Of a stretch of 64,000 nucleotides of DNA, positions 16,739-24,127 are shown in pieces. This stretch comes from Bacteroidales bacterium (lineage in GTDB: Bacteria > Bacteroidota > Bacteroidia > Bacteroidales > UBA932): assembly GCA_017447815.1 (NCBI GenBank), contig JAFSMS010000019.1, positions 1 to 64,000 on the forward strand, given 5' to 3'. The position numbers and the translations under genes were made by a program. The notes under the pieces are model-generated. The model did not search any database and was not told the DNA's origin. It worked only from the letters and a program-made list of their open reading frames with translations. Numbering within the stretch: the stretch's first letter is position 1; every line of letters begins with the position of its first letter.

Positions 16739-17545
16739 ATGAATCAACGCAAAATCACAGCCCTCGGGGTTCTTCTTCTGAGCCTTTTCGCCTGCAAGAG
16801 CCAGTACGAAATCCTGCTGTCCTCCAACGACGTGGATGCCAAGTACAAGGTCGCCATGGAACTGTTCAACGAAAAGAAGTATCAGAAGGCTGCCCAGTTG
16901 TTCGAATCGATGGCTGTACTCACCAGCGGCACCGCCAGGGACGACACGGTCCAGTACTACTGGGGCTTGTCCAACTACCGCAACAAGGACTACTATACGG
17001 CCGAATCCAACTTTGACCGTTTCGTGCAGAATTTCCCGCGCAGCCCCTTCGCTGCCGACGCGGCCTTCTACCGCCTGGACTGCCTGTACCGTGCCACTTA
17101 CCGCTGGGAACTGGACCAGACGCCCACCCGCACCTGCATGTCGCACATCACCGAATACATGCGGGAAAGCGCACCGGACGACATCCACATGGAGGTGTGC
17201 CGCAAAATGCTGGCCGACCTGCAGGACCGCCTGGACCGCAAAGACTTCGAGGCCGGCCGTCAGTACTACCTCATGGAACAGTATCCGTCGGCCCGCATCA
17301 AACTCCAGAACGTGCTCAAGAACAACGCCAATAACAATTACCGGGAGGATGTGCTCTATTACACCGCCATGTCGGCGTACCACTATGCCCGCCTGAGCGT
17401 CTGGCAGAAGCAGAAGGAACGCTATCTCACCTTCGTGGACGACTACCTCAATTTCATCGGCGAATATCCCGAGTCCCATTACCGCAAGGAACTGGACGGG
17501 GTCTATCGCCAGGTGCAGAAAATCATCGGGAAAGAAAATAATTGA
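16739..17545 (+). CDS. bamD: Outer membrane assembly lipoprotein BamD
   Basis: The 268-residue protein has a lipoprotein signal ending L-F-A-C (Cys19) and five tetratricopeptide-like helical repeats, for example F-N-E-K-K-Y-Q-K-A-A and Y-T-A-E-S-N-F. It is the essential lipoprotein partner of BamA in inserting outer-membrane barrels. Length and position just upstream of rpoZ match the usual Bacteroidota order. Confidence 0.9.
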   Translation: MNQRKITALGVLLLSLFACKSQYEILLSSNDVDAKYKVAMELFNEKKYQKAAQLFESMAVLTSGTARDDTVQYYWGLSNYRNKDYYTAESNFDRFVQNFPRSPFAADAAFYRLDCLYRATYRWELDQTPTRTCMSHITEYMRESAPDDIHMEVCRKMLADLQDRLDRKDFEAGRQYYLMEQYPSARIKLQNVLKNNANNNYREDVLYYTAMSAYHYARLSVWQKQKERYLTFVDDYLNFIGEYPESHYRKELDGVYRQVQKIIGKENN

Positions 17546-17596
17546 AACTTGTTGTTTCCCCACGGGGTATCATATATATACAACAAAATTTTGACA

Positions 17597-17941
17597 ATGG
17601 ATAACAAGAAGAAAATCCCTGTAAACACCATTACGCGCGACATCAAGAACCTCGCCGCGCCTACCGGCAACATCTACGAATCCGTGGTGATTCTCTATAA
17701 GCGCGCCAACCAGATTGCCGTCGCCGAGAAGAAAGAACTCATGAAGAAACTGGACGAGTTCCGCGGAGACCGCGACACCATGGAAGAGGTCTTCGAAAAC
17801 AAGGAGCAGATTGAAATCTCCAAGTACTATGAGCGCCAGCCCAAGCCGGACCTCGTAGCCATCGCGGAATTCGAGAACGGAGAACTGTTCTACCGCAAGG
17901 CCCAAAACGAAAACCCCATCGACATCTCTAGCGGAGAATAG
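17597..17941 (+). CDS. rpoZ: RNA polymerase omega subunit, Bacteroidota type
   Basis: The 114-residue protein matches the Bacteroidota omega-like family. It has an N-terminal segment with I-T-R-D-I, then Y-E-S-V-V-I-L-Y-K-R-A-N-Q-I, corresponding to the omega helix that clamps the beta-prime C-terminus. I start it at the ATG at 17597, just after a purine-poor 51-bp spacer. It lies 3 bp before recN. In many Bacteroidota coaBC and a DUF4835 gene stand between rpoZ and recN, and both are absent here. Confidence 0.75.
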   Translation: MDNKKKIPVNTITRDIKNLAAPTGNIYESVVILYKRANQIAVAEKKELMKKLDEFRGDRDTMEEVFENKEQIEISKYYERQPKPDLVAIAEFENGELFYRKAQNENPIDISSGE

Positions 17942-17944
17942 GCT

Positions 17945-19591
17945 ATGCTCTACAGCCTTTCCGTCTCGAACTACATTCTGATCGGCTCTCTGGAAACACG
18001 GTTTCCGGAGGGTCTTATCATTATAAGCGGAGAGACGGGAGCGGGAAAATCCATCCTTCTCGGAGCCCTATCGCTGGTTCTCGGAGCCAAGGCTGACGCC
18101 TCGATGGTGGGCCCGCACGGAGACAACTGCGTGGTAGAGGCCGAGTTCGCCCTGGATGATGAAATCCGGAGCATTCTCGAGCAGGCCGACCTTCCCGCCG
18201 AAGGGGACCGCCTCATCCTCCGCCGCACCGTGGCCAAAAGCGGCCGCTCCCGGAGTTTCGCCAATGACGAGCCCGTAAGCGTCAGCGTGCTCCAGGACCT
18301 TGCCTCCCGCCTTGTGGACATCCATTCCCAGCACCAGACCCTGCGGCTTTCGGACGAGCGCTTCCGGATGGAAGCCCTGGACCTGTGGGCCGGCGCCGAA
18401 ACGGAGCGCAAAAACTGCAACCGGGCCTGGACCGCCCTGCTGGAAAGCCGGCGCGAACTGGCCTCGCTCCAGGAGCGGCTGGAGCGCGCCCGGGAGGAGC
18501 AGGAATACAACCACGCCCGTTGGGAGCGGCTGGACCGCGCCCACCTGCAGGAAGGCGAAATCGAAGCCCTGGAAACCGAGCAGAAGCAACTTTCCCACGC
18601 CGAAGAGATCAAGGAGAACCTCTGCAACGCCGAAGGCATCCTGTCTCCCGAAAACGGAGAGAGCCTTTCGCAAAGTCTCCGCGAGAGCGCCAGGCAACTG
18701 GAGAAAATCAGCGCCTTCATTCCTGGAATGGGCACCCTGGCCGAGCGGCTTACATCGGCCCGCCTGGAGGTGGAGGACATTGCCGCCGAGGTGGCCGCGG
18801 TGAACGAGCGCACGGAGGCTTCGCCCGAAAGGCTTCAGGAAGTGGAAGACCGCCTTTCCCTGCTGTACGAACTCATGCAAAGGCACGGCGTGGGAACGGT
18901 GGAAGAGTTGATTGAGCAAAGAGACCGCCTGGAAAGCCTCGTGTCGGATGCCACGCAACTGGTATCGGAAGTGGAAAGGGCAAAAAAGGCCGTGGAAGAA
19001 AAAAGCCGCCTTTATTCGGAGAGCGGCGAGCGATTGCACCGCCTCCGCGAAAAAGGCGCACCGGGGTTTGCCGCAGCCATCCTGAAGGAGTTGCATGCCC
19101 TGGACCTGGACCATGCCCTCTTCCAGGTTCGACTGGAAGACAGCGCCCCCGGGGCCGATGGCCACGACGCCGTACGCTTCCTCTTCTCCTCCACCGGACA
19201 CAGCCCTTCCGACGTGGCCAAGGCCGCTTCCGGCGGTGAACTGTCCCGGATCATGCTCGGCCTCAAGGCCGTCATGGCCCGTTTCAAGCGTATGCCCACG
19301 CTGGTTTTCGACGAAATCGACACCGGCGTCTCGGGCGGTACCGCCGACAAGATGGGCTCCCTGGTTTGCGCCATGGGGGCCGACATGCAGGTTTTCGCCA
19401 TCACCCACCTTCCCCAGGTGGCCGCCAAGGGCAACGCCCACTATCTGGTCTCCAAATCCGGCGACGTAACGTCGGTGCGCAGCCTCGACGAAGCGGGCCG
19501 CGTACAGGAACTGGCCCGGATGCTCTCCGGCTCCACCATCACGTCCGCCGCCATCGCCAACGCCCAAGCCCTTTTGCACCCCAGCCTATGA
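17945..19591 (+). CDS. recN: DNA repair protein RecN
   Basis: The 548-residue SMC-like ATPase has the Walker A motif G-E-T-G-A-G-K-S at residues 29-36. A long central coiled coil follows, and then A-S-G-G-E-L-S-R as the ABC signature and V-F-D-E-I-D-T-G as Walker B. RecN is recruited to double-strand breaks and helps recombinational repair. Its stop overlaps the start of the Fur-family gene (ATGA), suggesting translational coupling. Confidence 0.95.
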   Translation: MLYSLSVSNYILIGSLETRFPEGLIIISGETGAGKSILLGALSLVLGAKADASMVGPHGDNCVVEAEFALDDEIRSILEQADLPAEGDRLILRRTVAKSGRSRSFANDEPVSVSVLQDLASRLVDIHSQHQTLRLSDERFRMEALDLWAGAETERKNCNRAWTALLESRRELASLQERLERAREEQEYNHARWERLDRAHLQEGEIEALETEQKQLSHAEEIKENLCNAEGILSPENGESLSQSLRESARQLEKISAFIPGMGTLAERLTSARLEVEDIAAEVAAVNERTEASPERLQEVEDRLSLLYELMQRHGVGTVEELIEQRDRLESLVSDATQLVSEVERAKKAVEEKSRLYSESGERLHRLREKGAPGFAAAILKELHALDLDHALFQVRLEDSAPGADGHDAVRFLFSSTGHSPSDVAKAASGGELSRIMLGLKAVMARFKRMPTLVFDEIDTGVSGGTADKMGSLVCAMGADMQVFAITHLPQVAAKGNAHYLVSKSGDVTSVRSLDEAGRVQELARMLSGSTITSAAIANAQALLHPSL

Positions 19592-20043
19592 TCGCCGCCC
19601 CTCATCCCTCTTCCACCCTGGAAGAATTCCGGACCCAACTCCGCCGGCACAACCTCAAGGCCACGCGGCAGCGCCTGGCCGTGCACGAAGTGATGATGGA
19701 ACTGGGCCACGCATCGGCCGACATGGTGCGGGAACTGCTGGAAAGCCGCGGTTCCAAGGTAACGGTGGCGTCCGTGTACAACATCCTCTCGCAACTGGCC
19801 GACCTCCGAATCTACAGCCGGCGCCTGTCGGCCACCAACAAGATGTTCTTCGACATCAACACCTCCCACCATATCCATCTGTACGACCGCGAGAACCACA
19901 CCTTCCGCGACATCATGGACGATGAACTCCAAAGCCTCGTGAATGCGCACATGAAGCGGCGCAAATTCCGTGGCTATACCATAGAAGACATTGACATCCA
20001 GTTAATTGCAAGGCCCACCGGCCGCAAACCCAAAAACGTATGA
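19588..20043 (+). CDS. Fur-family metalloregulator without cysteines
   Basis: The 151-residue protein has the Fur winged helix, with L-K-A-T-R-Q-R-L-A-V near the start and V-A-S-V-Y-N-I-L as the recognition helix. A dimerisation domain follows with S-H-H-I-H-L-Y, the metal-site motif equivalent to HHDHL. No Cys residue occurs anywhere, so the CxxC structural zinc sites of classical Fur, PerR and Zur are absent. Its metal or peroxide specificity cannot be assigned. It overlaps recN upstream and the NigD-like gene downstream, both as ATGA. Confidence 0.85.
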   Translation: MIAAPHPSSTLEEFRTQLRRHNLKATRQRLAVHEVMMELGHASADMVRELLESRGSKVTVASVYNILSQLADLRIYSRRLSATNKMFFDINTSHHIHLYDRENHTFRDIMDDELQSLVNAHMKRRKFRGYTIEDIDIQLIARPTGRKPKNV

Positions 20044-20696
20044 AAAAGTTTATTTTCCCCCTTCTCCTTTGCCTTTCCCTGACGGCCGTGACCTCCTGTC
20101 TGAAGGAAAGCACCTTCAATGTCACCAACTACCAGGATTTCGCCACCTCCTATCAGCAAACCCTCATCACGGACGAGGGTGTTACCCTTCATGTGGTGCA
20201 AAACCAGACGGGGAACGAAAACTGGAAACAGGAAGGAAGCCGGTTTTACATCCTCTGCGACATCCAGAACCGTGAAATGGAGATTGTCCTGAAGGAAATC
20301 CTTCCCGTCGAAATCCTTTCTCCGAAGAATCTTTCCGAACTGGACCAGGAGCCCACCGATCCGATCACGGTCAAAGACAGCGGCATCGGCGGCGGTTACT
20401 TCAACCTGTTCTACTCCTATTACTATAACCCCGCTTCCAATTATGCCCACCGGATCGAGGCCTGGTGGGAGACTTCCGGCAGCGAAATCCACCTCTATCT
20501 CTTCCACGACGGCAATGGGGAAAATCCTTCCCTCATGAACGAGGATGCCCTGAAGGAAAAAGACGGCGTCATGAGCATCCCGCTCACGGAAATCATGAAA
20601 ACCGGCGAATACAACCGCCTCACCGTCACGCTCTACGAACTGAGTTCCGACAAGAAAACCGCCGAGAAGAACACCTACACGCTCAATCGCCTGTAG
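20040..20696 (+). CDS. NigD-like lipoprotein
   Basis: The 218-residue product has a lipoprotein signal ending V-T-S-C (Cys20) and a beta-rich body matching the NigD-like N-terminal OB and C-terminal beta-sandwich family of Bacteroidota (T-D-E-G-V-T-L-H-V-V, R-F-Y-I-L-C-D-I). The cellular role of the family is unclear; the founding member is linked to a bacteriocin locus. It is the last gene of the 12.4-20.7 kb group, overlaps the Fur-family gene and is followed by a terminator. Confidence 0.75.
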   Translation: MKKFIFPLLLCLSLTAVTSCLKESTFNVTNYQDFATSYQQTLITDEGVTLHVVQNQTGNENWKQEGSRFYILCDIQNREMEIVLKEILPVEILSPKNLSELDQEPTDPITVKDSGIGGGYFNLFYSYYYNPASNYAHRIEAWWETSGSEIHLYLFHDGNGENPSLMNEDALKEKDGVMSIPLTEIMKTGEYNRLTVTLYELSSDKKTAEKNTYTLNRL

Positions 20697-20720
20697 AAGG
20701 GGTCTAAAAGAAACCCGAAA

Positions 20721-20746
20721 AGCAGCCTCCGAAGGCTGCTTTTTTT
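20721..20746 (+). terminator. Terminator after the NigD-like gene
   Basis: An 8-bp stem (AGCAGCCT with AGGCTGCT, 4-nt loop) is followed by six T. It ends the long plus-strand group and lies directly beyond the tRNA-His 3' end, so it may also trim or end the tRNA transcript on the other strand. Confidence 0.85.
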
Positions 20747-20747
20747 G

Positions 20748-20824
20748 TGGGGTGGATGATGGGGCTCGAACCCACGACACTCGGAACCACAATCCGATGC
20801 TCTACCAGCTGAACTACATCCACC
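20748..20824 (-). tRNA. tRNA-His (anticodon GTG)
   Basis: On the minus strand a complete cloverleaf folds. The acceptor stem GTGGATG pairs with CATCCAC, the T arm has GTTCGAGC, and the anticodon stem TCGGA/TCCGA encloses the loop TTGTGGT, giving anticodon GTG. A G at 20824 can form the G(-1):C73 pair that identifies tRNA-His, and the 3' CCA is encoded (20750-20748). A TACATTTG promoter box lies 12 bp upstream. Confidence 0.95.
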
Positions 20825-20836
20825 ATGTTGGGACTG

Positions 20837-20844
20837 CAAATGTA
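20837..20844 (-). promoter_or_regulatory. Promoter -7 box of tRNA-His
   Basis: TACATTTG on the minus strand, 12 nt before G(-1) of the tRNA. It is divergent from the carboxyltransferase promoter 42 bp away. Confidence 0.6.
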
Positions 20845-20886
20845 AGGATTTTTTCTTTCTTTCCAAAATTTTTCAATTATAATTCC

Positions 20887-20894
20887 TATCTTTG
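20887..20894 (+). promoter_or_regulatory. Promoter -7 box of the carboxyltransferase gene
   Basis: TATCTTTG, 28 nt upstream of the start codon at 20923 and a perfect match to TAnnTTTG. Confidence 0.65.
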
Positions 20895-20922
20895 CGTTCA
20901 CGCAAATACTGATAAACCGACT

Positions 20923-22707
20923 ATGGCAAAACGTGAAATCAAGTTCTCCCTGGTGTACAGGGATATGTGGCAGAGTTCCGGAAAATACGTCCCCCGGGTT
21001 GACCAGTTGACAGAAGTGGCGCCCGCCATCATCGACATGGGCTGCTTTGACCGCGTAGAGACCAACGGCGGTGCCTTCGAGCAGGTGAACCTCCTGTTCG
21101 GCGAGAACCCCAACAAGGCCGTACGCGCCTGGACGGCGCCCTTCCACAAGGCCGGCATCCAGACCCACATGCTCGAACGAGGCCTCAACGCTCTCCGCAT
21201 GAACCCCGTCCCGCTGGATGTGCGTGAACTCATGTTCAAGGTGAAGAAAAAGCAGGGCACGGATATCGCCCGCTCTTTCTGCGGCCTCAACGACCACCGC
21301 AACCTCAAAGGCTCCGTCATCGGAGCGAAGAAAGGCGGAATGATTTCACAGGTGGCCCTTTCCATCACACACTCCCCCGTCCACACCGTTGCCTACTACA
21401 TGGACATCGTGGACAAAGTGGTGGAGTACGGGGCCGATGAGATCTGCCTCAAGGACATGGCCGGCATCGGCCGTCCCAACGTGCTGGGAGAACTGGTGGC
21501 CGACATCAAAAAGAAGTATCCCCATATCAAGGTGCAGTACCACGGCCACACGGGCCCCGGTTTTTCCGTGGCCTCCATGCTGGAAGTGGCCCGTGCCGGC
21601 GCCGACTATCTGGATGTGGCCGTCGAGCCGCTGTCCTGGGGCAAGGTACATCCGGACGTGATCACCATCCGGGAGATGCTCCGCTGCGACGGATTCCTGG
21701 TGAAAGACCTCAACATGGACGCATACATGGAGGTACGCCGCCTCACCCAGAAGTTCATCGACGATTTCCTGGGCTACTGGATCAACCCCAGCAACAAACT
21801 GATGACCTCCCTGCTGGTGGGCTGCGGCCTTCCCGGCGGCATGATGGGTTCCATGATGGCCGACCTCAAAGGCTTCCAGGGCGCCATCAACGCCGCCCAG
21901 CGTGCGCACGGCCGTCCGGAAATGAGCCTGGACACCCTCATGGTGAAACTGTTCGAAGAAGTGGAATACGTATGGCCCCGCCTGGGTTACCCGCCGCTCG
22001 TGACACCGTTCAGCCAGTATGTGAAGAACACGGCCCTGATGAACCTGTTCAACATGCTGAACGACAAGCCGCGCTGGACCACCATCGACAAGGACACCTG
22101 GGGCATGATCCTGGGCCACATGGGCAAACTCCCGGGAGAATTGGCACCGGAAATCGTGGCCCTGGCCAAGGAGAAGGGACTGGAATTCAGCACCGGAAAC
22201 CCGCAGGACAATTACCCGGACGAACTGCCGAAGTTCCGCAAGATGATGGACGAGGAAGGCTGGGATTACGGAGAGGACGACGAAGAACTCTTCGAACTGG
22301 CCATGCATGAGCGCCAGTACCGGGACTACCGGAGCGGCATCGCCAAGGAGCGCTTCAACAAGGAACTGGAAGAACTCAAGGCCAAAGCCGGCGCCCCCAT
22401 CGTGGTGGAACGGCCGGTCGTGGAAATGCCCAAGTTCAAGATCGAGGAGTATGTGGAGCGCTATCCCAAGGCTACGCCCGTGCAGTGCCCGGTGAAGGGC
22501 CGGCTCCTCTGGGAAGTGGATGTGGACGACGCCTCCAAGGCCCCGGTCACCGGAAAGAAAGTGAAGGCCGGGCAGGTCATCGGCCACGTGCAGACATATT
22601 ATGGCATCGAAGATGTCGTGGCTGCCGTGGACGGACTTGTGGTCGCCGTCCTCGGGAAGCAGGGAGAGCAGGTCCAGAAGGGCGAAATCGTCGCTTTCAT
22701 CCAATAG
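20923..22707 (+). CDS. Oxaloacetate decarboxylase alpha / pyruvate carboxylase subunit B-like carboxyltransferase
   Basis: The 594-residue protein has the carboxyltransferase TIM barrel: Y-R-D-M-W-Q-S-S-G near the start, C-L-K-D-M-A-G-I at the metal/biotin pocket, and H-G-H-T-G-P-G. The conserved PYC_OADA domain follows. The last 70 residues look like a biotinyl/lipoyl domain, but where A-M-K-M should carry the biotin lysine it reads T-Y-Y-G (558-561), so it should not be biotinylated. It transfers carboxyl between oxaloacetate or pyruvate and a biotin carrier, presumably supplied separately. I start it at 20923, since the longer frame would overlap the tRNA and promoter. Confidence 0.85.
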   Translation: MAKREIKFSLVYRDMWQSSGKYVPRVDQLTEVAPAIIDMGCFDRVETNGGAFEQVNLLFGENPNKAVRAWTAPFHKAGIQTHMLERGLNALRMNPVPLDVRELMFKVKKKQGTDIARSFCGLNDHRNLKGSVIGAKKGGMISQVALSITHSPVHTVAYYMDIVDKVVEYGADEICLKDMAGIGRPNVLGELVADIKKKYPHIKVQYHGHTGPGFSVASMLEVARAGADYLDVAVEPLSWGKVHPDVITIREMLRCDGFLVKDLNMDAYMEVRRLTQKFIDDFLGYWINPSNKLMTSLLVGCGLPGGMMGSMMADLKGFQGAINAAQRAHGRPEMSLDTLMVKLFEEVEYVWPRLGYPPLVTPFSQYVKNTALMNLFNMLNDKPRWTTIDKDTWGMILGHMGKLPGELAPEIVALAKEKGLEFSTGNPQDNYPDELPKFRKMMDEEGWDYGEDDEELFELAMHERQYRDYRSGIAKERFNKELEELKAKAGAPIVVERPVVEMPKFKIEEYVERYPKATPVQCPVKGRLLWEVDVDDASKAPVTGKKVKAGQVIGHVQTYYGIEDVVAAVDGLVVAVLGKQGEQVQKGEIVAFIQ

Positions 22708-22731
22708 GAATCGTAAAAAACAGCGAATCGA

Positions 22732-22764
22732 CACCTGAAACAACACAATCTTTTTTCCGATTGT
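22732..22764. repeat. 33-bp dispersed repeat, copy 1
   Basis: CACCTGAAACAACAC, one variable base, ATCTTTTTT, one variable base and CGATTGT form a 33-bp unit repeated at 52739-52771 with two mismatches. Here the unit makes up the left part of a working terminator. Weaker similarity extends upstream toward the preceding stop codon in both copies. Confidence 0.7.
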
Positions 22765-22780
22765 GTTGTTTTTCTTTTTT
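22738..22780 (+). terminator. Terminator between the carboxyltransferase gene and radC
   Basis: A perfect 13-bp inverted repeat (22738-22750 with 22759-22771, core ACAACACAATC) is followed by a T-rich run that ends right at the radC ATG at 22781. The left arm and loop belong to a repeat seen again at 52739. Confidence 0.85.
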
Positions 22781-23482
22781 ATGGGGTATCTTGTCCCCAT
22801 GAAGATTTTGGACATGTGCCCGGACGAGCGGCCCCGGGAGAAAATGCGCCTCAGGGGCGCGAAGGCCCTCTCCAATGCCGAGTTGCTGGCCATCCTGCTG
22901 GGAAGCGGCACCGAAGGGAGAAACGTCATGGATGTGGCGCAGGAACTGATGGTCAGCGCCAAGGGGCGGCTGTCCCTGCTGGGGGCCATGCCGCTGGAGC
23001 GGCTCGTCACGCACAAGGGGGTGGGGGAAGCCCGGGCCATCGGCATCGCCGCCGCCCTGGAACTGGGAAGGCGGGCCTTCGAAGAGGCATCCGTCATCGA
23101 CAAGCGTTCCGTCACCTCTCCGCAGTTGGTTTACCAACTCATGCTCCCCACCCTCAAAAACCTGGACCACGAAGAATGCTGGGTCCTGTTCCTGAACAAG
23201 GCCAACTATATCATCGGCCGGGAAATGATCACTTCGGGGTCGATGGACCATACGCCGCTGGACATCGGCCGGATCCTCAAGAAAGCCATCGAGAAACAGT
23301 GCTGCCATCTGATCCTGGTACACAACCACCCTTCCGGCTCCCCCCTGCCCGGCCAGGCCGATATCTTCCAGACCGACCTCCTGCGCAAAGCCCTGGGCGC
23401 GGTCGGCATCACCCTCACCGACCACATCATCGTGGCCGAAGGTTCCTTCTATTCTTTCTCCGAAGAAAGGGTGGGAAAATAA
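22781..23482 (+). CDS. radC: RadC-family JAMM-domain protein
   Basis: The 233-residue protein has an N-terminal helix-hairpin-helix region (L-L-A-I-L-L-G-S-G, then V-G-E-A-R-A) and a C-terminal JAB/JAMM domain with H-N-H-P-S-G and a downstream Asp, the zinc site of the family. Despite the name, a DNA-repair role is not established; members are often linked to mobile DNA. The start may be 22781 or the ATG at 22799. The terminator T-run abuts 22781, and no promoter box is evident. Its two ends, fused, recur at 30150. Confidence 0.88.
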   Translation: MGYLVPMKILDMCPDERPREKMRLRGAKALSNAELLAILLGSGTEGRNVMDVAQELMVSAKGRLSLLGAMPLERLVTHKGVGEARAIGIAAALELGRRAFEEASVIDKRSVTSPQLVYQLMLPTLKNLDHEECWVLFLNKANYIIGREMITSGSMDHTPLDIGRILKKAIEKQCCHLILVHNHPSGSPLPGQADIFQTDLLRKALGAVGITLTDHIIVAEGSFYSFSEERVGK

Positions 23483-23508
23483 TAATTGGATATATCACAT
23501 AATTGCGC

Positions 23509-23516
23509 TATATTTG
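23509..23516 (+). promoter_or_regulatory. Promoter -7 box of hicAB
   Basis: TATATTTG, only 9 nt before the hicA ATG. The transcript would be nearly leaderless. Confidence 0.55.
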
Positions 23517-23525
23517 TCACCGGAT

Positions 23526-23711
23526 ATGAAATGGAACGAACTGGTTCGGATTGCAATGCAAAACGGATGGTCCCTCTATCGTCATGGGAAAAGACATGAT
23601 ATTTACAGGAAGCCCGGGAGAGAGGATGAAATGCAGGTCGGAAGACATGGGTCTGAAGAAATTAAACCCGGCCTGATGCGGAAACTTTTAAAACAGATTG
23701 AAGACAATTAA
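23526..23711 (+). CDS. hicA: HicA-family toxin (mRNA interferase)
   Basis: The 61-residue protein has the dsRNA-binding-like HicA fold pattern: an N-terminal helix (W-N-E-L-V-R-I), G-W-S-L-Y-R-H-G, and R-H-D-I-Y with the likely catalytic His24. V-G-R-H-G-S and the C-terminal helix L-M-R-K-L-L-K-Q-I follow. HicA toxins cleave mRNA when free of HicB. The next gene is a HicB homologue 10 bp downstream. I start it at the ATG at 23526 because an upstream TTG lies within the promoter box. Confidence 0.85.
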   Translation: MKWNELVRIAMQNGWSLYRHGKRHDIYRKPGREDEMQVGRHGSEEIKPGLMRKLLKQIEDN

Positions 23712-23721
23712 GGTAGCAAAT

Positions 23722-24126
23722 ATGGGAAAAGCACATGTCTTGATTGAAAAGGACGAAAACGGCTACAGCGCCGTGATAACCAATTTCAAGTCCACCATCT
23801 GGGGGGCAGGCAAAACCGTCAAAGAAGCAAAAGAAGATCTTATGAATTCCATCGATGAGGCAAGGCAGATGTATGCAGAAGACGGCACCCGGTCTCCGGA
23901 CGACTTGGAGAACCTTGATTTTGAATACAAATATGATGTGTCGGCCCTGTTCAACGCTTTCTCATTTCTGAACGTATCCCGCTTTGCCGAGAGGGTGGGT
24001 ATATCCCCCAGCCTGATGCGCCATTACAAAGCCGGCGACACATACATTTCCGCTGCGCAGGCGAAAAAGATCGAGGCCGGCTTGCACCAGATTGCCAGGG
24101 AGCTGGAAGCTGTCTCCTTGCTGTAA
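23722..24126 (+). CDS. hicB: HicB-family antitoxin
   Basis: The 134-residue protein has an N-terminal HicB partial RNase H fold (V-L-I-E-K-D-E-N-G-Y-S-A, then G-K-T-V-K-E-A-K) and a C-terminal helix-turn-helix (F-A-E-R-V-G-I-S-P-S-L-M-R). It should neutralise HicA and, through the helix-turn-helix, repress the hicAB promoter. An in-frame TTG at 23698 inside hicA is an alternative start. The pair lies directly after radC and is convergent with the lipoprotein operon, at the left of the accessory island. Confidence 0.82.
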   Translation: MGKAHVLIEKDENGYSAVITNFKSTIWGAGKTVKEAKEDLMNSIDEARQMYAEDGTRSPDDLENLDFEYKYDVSALFNAFSFLNVSRFAERVGISPSLMRHYKAGDTYISAAQAKKIEAGLHQIARELEAVSLL

Positions 24127-24127
24127 A

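Noticed and set aside
14233..16740. 835-codon minus-strand frame over the LysM gene and trxB
   Set aside because: Antisense of two clear genes with conserved motifs; no start signal and low-complexity composition.
17546..17596. Possible promoter or riboswitch before rpoZ
   Set aside because: The 51-bp gap has AT-rich sequence and a weak TTGTTG/CAACAA pairing but no TAnnTTTG box or recognisable riboswitch core.
20752..20922. N-terminal extension of the carboxyltransferase
   Set aside because: It would translate through the tRNA-His gene and the TATCTTTG promoter; family proteins start at the ATG at 20923.
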